Origin: Euryarchaeota archaeon UBA40
GTDB taxonomy: Archaea; Thermoplasmatota; Poseidoniia; Poseidoniales; Thalassarchaeaceae
Length of the DNA: 38,865 nt
Assembly (NCBI GenBank): GCA_002506875.1
Contig: DAYJ01000065.1
Coordinates: 40,088 to 78,952 of the forward strand
Reading direction: 5' to 3'
A model generated the notes under the pieces. That model had not been told where the DNA came from and searched no databases. It worked only from the letters and a program-made list of their open reading frames with translations. The stretch's first letter is position 1; every line of letters starts with the position of its first letter. The translations under genes were made by a program, and so were the position numbers. Positions 25,677 to 33,800 of the stretch are shown piece by piece.

Positions 25677-26297
25677 ATGACTACCCTCCTCTGTTTACCA
25701 GGGAAGGATTTGGACAAGATCCATGTCCCACCACATACTCTCTCGATTGGTGTGGATTCGGGAGCGGACAATGCTCTAGATTACGGAATCGAATGTAGTA
25801 TGATAGTGGGCGACCTTGATTCAGTAAACCGAACACGCCACATAAATGCGGAATTTATCGAGCTCCCATCACAGGAGAAAAATGACCTTGAGAAAGCATT
25901 AGATTTCTGCCTCGACCGCGGTTGGACCGACATCATGATCATTGGAATGCGTGGCGGACGTCCAGATATGGAAATGGCTAACATTGCCGCAGTGATGGCT
26001 GCCGATGCTTCACTTCAGATACAGATGCTGCATCCAGGTATGCTCGCTCTCCGAGTAAACTCACTGAATCCTCTCGATATGATTGCACCAATTGGAACGC
26101 AAGTCTCAATCTTCACAAACACTCTCACAGTAGTACAGACCTCTGGATTGGAATGGGATATCGATGGAGTATTGGAACCGGGTTCACGGGGTGTCTCAAA
26201 CCTCACAAAGGAGGCGAATTTTACGATAGAAGGAGAATCAAATATCCTAGTTTTCATCGGGAATAATCAACCTTCAAACGGGATCCAAGACGCCTGA
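25677..26297 (+). CDS. Thiamine pyrophosphokinase
   Basis: About 206 residues from the ATG at 25677. The family converts thiamine to thiamine diphosphate using ATP. Visible family blocks are GVDSGADNALDYGI, matching DGGANxxL; VGDLDSV, matching GDFDS/GDLDS; QEKNDLEKAL, matching KDxTDxEKAL; and GMRGGRPDMEMAN, matching GxxGGRxDHxLAN with Met for the usual His/Gln. A beta-rich C-terminal half follows, as expected. An open frame continues upstream to 25527, but that part overlaps the giant gene and has no similarity to the family. Its 3' end overlaps the 3' end of the convergent 26267-27601 gene by 31 bp. Confidence 0.8.
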   Translation: MTTLLCLPGKDLDKIHVPPHTLSIGVDSGADNALDYGIECSMIVGDLDSVNRTRHINAEFIELPSQEKNDLEKALDFCLDRGWTDIMIIGMRGGRPDMEMANIAAVMAADASLQIQMLHPGMLALRVNSLNPLDMIAPIGTQVSIFTNTLTVVQTSGLEWDIDGVLEPGSRGVSNLTKEANFTIEGESNILVFIGNNQPSNGIQDA

Positions 26298-27601
26298 GCA
26301 CCATCCCACCAATCCATCCGGCCATCTGGATGCTGGCGCCATGTGATACCTTGGGGGTCAGTGTATGTCGGCAACTCATCTGTAGATTCATCCACCGGAT
26401 CAATCTCGGGAGGTGGTGCAAGAAGGCCGTCCTCAAGTGAACCCATGGAGTCACGAGGACCCCGACGCATTAGGAGGCCAACGAAAGCACCGAGGAGGAT
26501 TCCTATGAGAACACCGCCCCCTGCAATGGCTCCTGCCGAAGCTTGCACATTCATGAACAATGGAACTGGTTCATACTCGCCTCCAATGGACGCATCCGGC
26601 CAAGTCCCATCATCTGTAATGTTCCCAAGCGTAGGATCGTTAGCATCTGATGGAGGGAGACGGACCAAATTAACGCCCATCGTAGTCGACTGCATCTGGG
26701 CATTCGTCGCAACTACGCGAATTTTATGCACGCCAGGAATCCAAAGGCCACAATCAATATCGTTGATATCCGAGGTCTCAGTCTGCTGGCCTCTTGGATC
26801 AATCACAGTCCAACCATAAGTGAGCATCGATGTTGTTGAGTTCTCATCAATCACTGCCTCCACAGCACAGCCTGTGCCCATCCGCTGATTGTCACCAGTA
26901 ACCACGAGGTCGAATGCCGGTGCAGGATGATTCAGAATAGTTACGTCAAGAGAGGTAGAAGCCCCGAATCCAAGGCCGTTGGTATACTGGAGAGACACCG
27001 TGTACTGTCCTGCTGGCCATCCACTGCAATCGATTGGAGCGGTATCATTCAACACCTGCCATGGAACACCAGTCAAGGAGACAACACCCATCTCACCATA
27101 GTGCGCTCCAACCTCATCAGAGAATGTCCGTAGAATGGAGCATGCCTCGCCCGTGTATACTTCGGATCGCCCTTGGAAATCGAGAGCGAGTGAAGGTGGA
27201 TCTAACGCAGCTGTCAAGTCGTAAGTTCCAAGATCTTCCTCGTAAACAATGACCTCCATATCATGATCCCACACTCGAAGATGTAGCGTGTAACTCGCCA
27301 TCTCCCAGGCTTGAATATCGATTGATCCAAACTGTGTCTCTCCAGAGGTAAGTGTTAGGTTGTTCCAAAATGGTAGAACAAGCCGTCCAGTCTCAACAAC
27401 TACCTGAACACCTGCATTGGATTGCGTAGAGGCATTGACTGCGTAAATTACACGGAGCATGTCGATATTTCCATCATTGTCTAGGTCCATTGGGTCCACT
27501 CGACTCTCACTGAGCATAACACCCGATTCCGCCATGGCCATACTCGCCGAAAATGGTAGTAAAAGAGCGCTAAGGACGAACGCAATCAGGACACGCCGCA
27601 T
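26267..27601 (-). CDS. Membrane-anchored protein with Ig-like ectodomain and WW-like tail
   Basis: A 444-residue protein whose ATG overlaps the stop of the upstream gene by one base (TGATG), so translation is probably coupled. It has a signal peptide (MRRVLIAFVLSALLLPFS), an Asp-rich segment (DPMDLDNDGNIDML), and a beta-rich, Ig-like extracellular region with conserved-looking Cys residues. One membrane segment with a Gly-rich start (about 357-383, AIAGGGVLIGILLGAFVGLL) follows. The cytoplasmic tail is Pro/Glu-rich and ends in GITWRQHPDGRMDWWDGAQA then SWIPFEG. That last part resembles short WW-type modules (DUF2510-like W-x-D-P/PDG...WWDG..W). The function is unknown; it may be a partner of the coupled upstream protein. 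Confidence 0.75.
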   Translation of the reverse strand: MRRVLIAFVLSALLLPFSASMAMAESGVMLSESRVDPMDLDNDGNIDMLRVIYAVNASTQSNAGVQVVVETGRLVLPFWNNLTLTSGETQFGSIDIQAWEMASYTLHLRVWDHDMEVIVYEEDLGTYDLTAALDPPSLALDFQGRSEVYTGEACSILRTFSDEVGAHYGEMGVVSLTGVPWQVLNDTAPIDCSGWPAGQYTVSLQYTNGLGFGASTSLDVTILNHPAPAFDLVVTGDNQRMGTGCAVEAVIDENSTTSMLTYGWTVIDPRGQQTETSDINDIDCGLWIPGVHKIRVVATNAQMQSTTMGVNLVRLPPSDANDPTLGNITDDGTWPDASIGGEYEPVPLFMNVQASAGAIAGGGVLIGILLGAFVGLLMRRGPRDSMGSLEDGLLAPPPEIDPVDESTDELPTYTDPQGITWRQHPDGRMDWWDGAQASWIPFEG

Positions 27602-30036
27602 CAGAGATCACCTCGACGACGGCCAAGCATCATTCCAAACAGTGTCAAAGCAAACATCGTGAAGGGGATAAGATAAGTGAACAAAGAAGCTGTAGGGTTG
27701 GAAGCCATCAGCATAAACTGAGCATTGGTGAATCCAAACTCATCGGAATACCCGTCACCATCGCCATCTGGACAGCCCTGTAAATCAATGGTGGAGGAAC
27801 CTGATGTTTCTGGACAATCATCACGGAGTGAACCGATTGCGTTATCCCCAAATCCATCGCCATCCATATCTGCCCATTGAACTCGGATTCTAGGGAAAGC
27901 ATCCGCCGTCCCATTGGGGCTCGCACCCCATTCATCATCTGGGTCACTGTAGCCATCACCGTCCGTATCAGGGCAACCAAGTCGATCTAGCAAGCTAATG
28001 CCTTCAGAAAGCGCAGCATTTGGGCATGAGTCCGGCATGTTTCCGTTAGGATTGTCGCCATATCCGTCACCATCAGTGTCCTCCCATTGCGTCACATCAT
28101 TCGGGAACCGATCGCCTAGGTCACTCCAGCCATCGCCGTCTGTGTCGGGACATCCATATCGATCATCCTGACTCGTACCTGGTGTCTCTCTGCAACGGTC
28201 GGGGTTAGTGCCGACTGGCTCGTCGCCGTAACCATCACCGTCGAAATCTCGCCACTGAGTGTAATCGTCGGGGAAGGCATCTGCAAGACCCGCAGGATGG
28301 GGGAGCCAGCCGGAATCAACCTGTGGATCACTCGCACCATCTCCGTCAGAGTCCGGACAGCCCCATCGGTCAATGGTCGATGTTCCAACCGTCACCTTGC
28401 AAGCGTCGGGCCTCCAGGCAGATTCGGATTGATTGTCACCGTATCCATCTCCATCAGTATCAGCCCATTGACTGGCTTGATCATTGAAGGCGTCAGCAAA
28501 TCCACTTGGGTGGGCTGGCCAGTCCGCATCGGAATTACTGTATCCATCACCGTCAGCATCTGGACAACCATAACGATCCATAGTTGAGGTTCCAGCACGA
28601 TCCATACACCCATCAGGATTTAGACCACTGGAATTGTCTCCATAACCATCTGAATCCATGTCTGCCCACTGACTTGGTTCGGATGGGAAGTAATCCACCT
28701 GAGTTGCTCCAGGACCCTGATTATCGCCCCATCCATCACCATCACTGTCATCCCATTGAGAAGGGTTGTCTGGGAAGGCATCTGGAGAATCTCCATCTGG
28801 ATTGTCACCGAAGCCGTCCAAGTCGCGGTCTGCCCACTGAGTATCGTCAGTCGGGAAAGCATCGGAACCATTCTCCACTCCCCAATCTGTATCCGGATCA
28901 GACCAACCATCAACATCCGAATCTGGACAGCCGATGCGATCCTCCATTGAGCTACCCCACCTTAGTGGACAAGCATCGGGCTCAGTAGCACCCTCGTAGA
29001 ATACCCCTACACCTGCCTCCGCCCTACTGGCATTCCAATCGAAATTATCCCAATTATCACCATAACCATCGAGGTCATAATCCGACCACTGAGTGGAGTC
29101 AAACTCGAAGGCATCAGCACCATCGGAGACGTTCCATGACTCAGTCGAGAAGATTGCAGTAGGGTCTGGATCAGACCAACCGTCTGCATCGGAATCACGG
29201 CAGCCATATCGGTCCTGATCTGAATTACCGAAGTATTGCGGACAATGGTCGGGCATAGTTGCTGGCGCCGGATTGTCACCGTATCCATCACCATCTCCGT
29301 CACTCCACTGCGTGCCATCTATCGGGAATCGATCACCTGTATCGGACCATCCATCAGAATCGCCATCAGGACACCCCTTACGATCCTCGGTCGATGTTCC
29401 GGGGACATCGTCACAATCATCCTCTGAGTTAACAAAACCGTCCTCGTCTGTATCCCGATTGGTGGTGTCAACCGAGGGACTGATTGTGTAATCAAAATCG
29501 TCACGTGCGCATGTAGAAAGGGACTTCACCATGATGTACCATGTTGTAGGGCCTGTATGGGAACCCCAATCGGAAGAGGAGGGGTTCACCAGAGCAGAGA
29601 TACTTGCAGAACCACTGCTTGAGAAATCCTGATCGAAGTGCTTCTGATCGCGTTCCATTACACCATTGACATCTTGAGAATCCCAGATTTGCACCTTACC
29701 TTCCCAATGATCAGTCCCAAAGCATCCGAAGAAATCGAAGCCATAATCTCCTGTTGGCGATGTCACGTCAACCTCAAGACGATCGCCGTTCAGAATGTCA
29801 ATCGTCCACCAATCAGTTGAATCTCCATCATGATCTACGGCGTCCGAGGAGCTACTTCCATCAGTGAGAACATTTGCTGTACTCCAATCATCGTCAGCAA
29901 TGGCTGTTGGAAGCAAAGAAACCAGAAGACAGAGGAGTAACGCAGACGCTAGTAAACGTCGCAAGATGAAGCGATTATGAGAAGGCTGACTTAAGTCGCC
30001 GCCGGCGGAACGGTCCGCGATGAGGTGCTCCATCAT
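27601..30036 (-). CDS. Secreted TSP3-repeat protein with N-terminal PPC-like domain and C-terminal anchor
   Basis: An 811-residue protein starting with ATG at 30036, with an alternative ATG one codon later. A signal peptide core (LLASALLLCLLVSLLPTA) is preceded by about 27 residues. The mature start, DDDWSTANVLTDGSSSSDAV and DWWTIDILNGDRLEVDVTS, is a PPC-like (bacterial pre-peptidase C-terminal) beta domain. About 570 residues of TSP3 super-repeats (about 188-767) follow, ending in a C-terminal membrane segment (FTYLIPFTMFALTLFGMMLG) and RRRGDL. The Asp-Gly-rich repeats should bind calcium strongly, giving a rigid rod. It is divergent from the glycosyltransferase gene and coupled to the following 444-residue protein. 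Confidence 0.82.
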   Translation of the reverse strand: MMEHLIADRSAGGDLSQPSHNRFILRRLLASALLLCLLVSLLPTAIADDDWSTANVLTDGSSSSDAVDHDGDSTDWWTIDILNGDRLEVDVTSPTGDYGFDFFGCFGTDHWEGKVQIWDSQDVNGVMERDQKHFDQDFSSSGSASISALVNPSSSDWGSHTGPTTWYIMVKSLSTCARDDFDYTISPSVDTTNRDTDEDGFVNSEDDCDDVPGTSTEDRKGCPDGDSDGWSDTGDRFPIDGTQWSDGDGDGYGDNPAPATMPDHCPQYFGNSDQDRYGCRDSDADGWSDPDPTAIFSTESWNVSDGADAFEFDSTQWSDYDLDGYGDNWDNFDWNASRAEAGVGVFYEGATEPDACPLRWGSSMEDRIGCPDSDVDGWSDPDTDWGVENGSDAFPTDDTQWADRDLDGFGDNPDGDSPDAFPDNPSQWDDSDGDGWGDNQGPGATQVDYFPSEPSQWADMDSDGYGDNSSGLNPDGCMDRAGTSTMDRYGCPDADGDGYSNSDADWPAHPSGFADAFNDQASQWADTDGDGYGDNQSESAWRPDACKVTVGTSTIDRWGCPDSDGDGASDPQVDSGWLPHPAGLADAFPDDYTQWRDFDGDGYGDEPVGTNPDRCRETPGTSQDDRYGCPDTDGDGWSDLGDRFPNDVTQWEDTDGDGYGDNPNGNMPDSCPNAALSEGISLLDRLGCPDTDGDGYSDPDDEWGASPNGTADAFPRIRVQWADMDGDGFGDNAIGSLRDDCPETSGSSTIDLQGCPDGDGDGYSDEFGFTNAQFMLMASNPTASLFTYLIPFTMFALTLFGMMLGRRRGDL
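27735..29475 (-). repeat. TSP3-type super-repeat array with GCPD units (coding)
   Basis: Eight GC[PR]DxDxDGxSD units are separated by roughly 50-90 residue modules built on DAFPxDxTQWxDxDGDGYGDN and a PDxCPxxxGTSxxDRxGCPD closing element. The same super-repeat occurs in the TSP3 array at 20110-22185, indicating shared ancestry or internal recombination. Confidence 0.85.
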
Positions 30037-30106
30037 GACCTCACTCGCGTCCCCGTGTAAATCAGTTGTGTGCGAGATTAACTACTGATTTTGATATGAT
30101 TTAGAG

Positions 30107-30874
30107 ATGGAATGCATTCAAATCAAAGCACTGAACCCGCGATTCATGGGTGAAACGCTACCAGTTCATGTCACGGTCGTAATTCCGACCCGAAACGAAG
30201 AAGCAGCCATCGTCGACACGATTCGCTCCGTACCCAACGACGGATGGTGTGAGAAGCTTGACTTTTTGATAATCGACGGCAATTCCACAGACCGAACTCG
30301 CGAGCTTGCCGAGAGTGAAGGAGCTACGGTCTATCTTGAGGAACGAAGAGGATACGGCCGAGCCTACAGAACAGGTTTCGCTATGGCATCCGGGGACATA
30401 ATCGTCACAATGGATGCGGACTGTACCTATCCAGGAGAAGAAGTCCCAGACCTAGTGCGGAAACTCATCGAGGATGACCTTGAATGGATTACCTGCGATC
30501 GCCTAAGACGCGCAGAAAAGGGATCTATGTCTGGACTTCATGGTTTAGGAAATTGGGTCCTCTCTACCACTGCGAGAGCTCTCTACTGGTATGGAATCCA
30601 TGATTCACAGAGTGGCATGTGGGTATTCAGAAAGAAAATTCTTGAAGATGAAAGAATCCGGCCTACAAACGACGGGATGCCACTATCGGAGGAATTCAAG
30701 ATTCGCGCACGCCGCTACCTTGGGCGTAAGAAAGCGATTGAGATTAGCGTTCCTTACCGAGAACGTGTCGGCGATGCTGAGATCAACACATGGGGCGACG
30801 GATGGAAGAATCTAAGATTCCTTTTCTCTATGCGACTCGGTCTTGCTCGATCGAAGACCGAATGGGGACCATGA
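30107..30874 (+). CDS. Family 2 glycosyltransferase (dolichol-phosphate sugar synthase-like)
   Basis: A 255-residue GT2 (GT-A fold) enzyme. It shows the N-terminal nucleotide-sugar motif VVIPTRNEE (24-32), IIDGNSTDRT (55-64), and the DxD-type metal motif TMDADCTYPGEE (101-112). The C-terminal acceptor-side region includes GMPLSEEFKIRARR and VPYRERVGDAEINTWGDG, the latter resembling Dpm1-like enzymes that transfer sugar to dolichol phosphate. No C-terminal membrane segments are seen. It is placed between two genes for heavily sequon-bearing surface proteins, so a role in archaeal N-glycan precursor assembly is plausible but inferred. An ATG at 30146 could be the start. Its stop abuts the convergent giant gene. 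Confidence 0.85.
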   Translation: MECIQIKALNPRFMGETLPVHVTVVIPTRNEEAAIVDTIRSVPNDGWCEKLDFLIIDGNSTDRTRELAESEGATVYLEERRGYGRAYRTGFAMASGDIIVTMDADCTYPGEEVPDLVRKLIEDDLEWITCDRLRRAEKGSMSGLHGLGNWVLSTTARALYWYGIHDSQSGMWVFRKKILEDERIRPTNDGMPLSEEFKIRARRYLGRKKAIEISVPYRERVGDAEINTWGDGWKNLRFLFSMRLGLARSKTEWGP

Positions 30875-33800
30875 TCAGACATTATCCCAATCTAGGTCGC
30901 CACCACGAATCTTGCCGTCATCCTCCTCCATTGGAGCATTATCGGCTGCATCCATATTCATCGGAGACATCGCCGCATCCGCTGCACTGACTTCAGTTGT
31001 GGCGTCCCATCCAGCCTTGGCACCTGCGGGAGCACCCCCCCAAGATTCAATCAGTTCAAGATCACGAGCAAGTGATCGCCGACGATTGAACATAATCAAC
31101 CCACCAAGAAGGATTACTACAATTATCACTCCTCCAATAACTGTGGTTATATCGCCACGAAGTTCCTCAAGAATTCCGCCAGAATCGACAGCTCCCTCTA
31201 CATTGATTGTAACAGCGATTGTAGGGGATACTGTATCTCCATCTGTCGCCCACGCCTCAAGACGCGCATATCCTCCGCCATTCGGCGTCCATAGGACTGA
31301 CCCGGACCAGATACCATCGTCTGCTACCTCGTCTACTCCAGAACCATTGTCATTGAGTTGGATCGTCGAACCAATTCCATCCTTAGCAATCCTTGCCTGA
31401 ACTTGCCCGGTTGTTCGGTCTGGATCATCTAGCACGACTGTGATGATGACATCAGTAGCCTCGTCAGCACGGATAATTTGCGGATTATGAGAAAGCGAAC
31501 TCAACATTGGTGAACTCGAACCAGCTGTGATGTTGACCATATCTATGCTGATACTTCCAAGTGAATCGATTACTGTAAGATGAATTAGGTGAATTCCTGG
31601 CGAAGGCTGGTACGTAAGGTTCGGCTGTGTGGAAACAACAGTACCCATAGGAGCATCAATTCTCCATTCGTAACGAATGATGTCATCATCGTAATCGTAT
31701 GATTCTGCACCTATGAATTCGAGAGATGCACCCGGTGGAGCATAGGTACCCTCAGTGATATTCCCAATAACTGCAACCGGAGCCGATGGATCAACCTGAA
31801 GGGTTTGCTGGTAGATACGAACTGCTCCGGTCTCATCTTCCAGAGTGAAAGTCAAGGTATGGGTACCAGACAAGAGGTAGTCGTTGTACCAGTAATCGAT
31901 TGTTCCATTCTCAAGAAGCGGGTCAGTGTGTAAATCACTCGTGATTGAAACCGTGAACATATCTCCATCCGGATCGAATGAATTACGGAAATCAAAGAGT
32001 ACTGGTCCATCGCTAGATACGCTGATTCCAGGGACAGGGGAATCAAGAATCAAAATTGGTGCACTAGCGCTCACCTCGACACGTACCATAGCGGTTGCAG
32101 GAGAACCTGATCCATCGTCGATAGAAAGTGTGACGTCATGAATACCCGCAGGCAATCGAATATCGACAACCCAATCACTTCCCAGAGGTTCTGAAAGCAG
32201 GTTTGAAGTCCACAAAACACTAACCAAATCACCATCTGAACTCTCGTATTCGTTGCATACTAAGGTTGCAAGCGATTGCTCGGGGCAGGTTAGATCCCAA
32301 TCTCCTGAACCACTACCGTTGAAGCGAATGAGTTCCGCGGAATCTGTTGTCATTCCAGATGAAGGAGAATCAATGACTGCAATCGAAGGAGTGTTGTTAA
32401 CAATCAGTAGAATGTTCAGCAGATTCTCCTGCCCAATGTGCCCCACATAGGAATCACCCACGCCGAGCGTAATCGTATGCGCACCAGGTGATAGATGGCC
32501 GACCCAGACCCCATCTGGAGGAGCGGGATCTCCTGTGAGTAGATGTGCTGAACGCGATGTAGATAGATCTCCATCGATGGAGGAATGGAATCTGTAGACA
32601 ATTGAATCCCCTTCAGGATCGTTAGTTCCCCGTGCATCGAGGGTCACAAGAGATGAGGAAATATCGCTGTCGCGTGAGATTAGAAGATCCGGGTGAGGTA
32701 GTTCGTTGTATATCTCGACCGTCCAAGAATACGTTATTGCTGGATTCAAACCATCACCAATGACAAAGACGAGATCGAAAATATCCGATGACGCGTCTTC
32801 GAATGATATGTTGTATTCTAGTGGACAGGTAGGCGGATTACAGTCTCCTGGATCATCCGCCCAAGGAGAGAATGAGACATCTAGGCTCGTTGTGAATGGC
32901 ATGCCTTCAGGATCATTAGAGGCGGAGGCATTGAGATGAAGCACCTCAGTGCGTGCGAGTAGTATGCGGTTTGTTGCATCTGCCGGCGGATTAAGAGTCA
33001 GTGAGATTGACGGTGGTAGATTCGTTAACTCGATTCGACGCGTCTCGTTTGCACAGTTAAGCGAAGTATCGCACACTTCGAGAGTCACATCATGAGTTCC
33101 ATCTGAGAAACAAGCCGGCGTCTGATTGTTGACTGTGAGATTCGATCCGTTATCACCATTCATGACAGCGCAAGCCAGATGGAGGTCTCCATCGATATTA
33201 CTCGTCCAAGTGAAGGTCATCGCTTGGGACTCTAAATCCCATGATTCTGTGGCATTGAATACTACTTCTCCACCAGACGGGAAGACCTGTTCATCTACTG
33301 GCGTGGACCAGATAATCAATGGCGCTTGATCAGGGAGAAGGAGTTCGCAGATCACATTGCGGTCAGCATTGAGCTGTGTTGGACCAGTATCGTTGCGCAC
33401 TGAAGCATACAAGCAACCTGTCCAAACCTCATTGACAGATGTGCTTCCAAAGGCATCGGTTCTCATTCCAACGAAGGGGCCGAGAACCTTGTTCCCAGCG
33501 TATGGCATCGTCTCAGTAACTGCAGATTCAGTGTGATCAAAAGACAGGTTTACCTCAGCATGAGGCAAACCAAATCCGTTCTGATTCACAGCCCATGTAT
33601 GAATCCTCCACATTTGGTCGAATTGTGCAGTGCCACCTAGATTTAGAGAAGGTGGAGCGCCAGAGGAAATCCACTTCACATGATTAATTGCACTCGCTCC
33701 CGGCTGATTTAGAGCAAGATGGCTGGAGTCAGGCATACCATCGAAGGAGATAGAACTGGACTGGACAGTGATTGAACCAGTACATGTAGAGAAATCGCTA

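Noticed and set aside
27735..29475. Recurring plus-strand words resembling tandem DNA repeats
   Set aside because: They follow the protein-level super-repeat of the minus-strand TSP3 gene and vary at synonymous positions.
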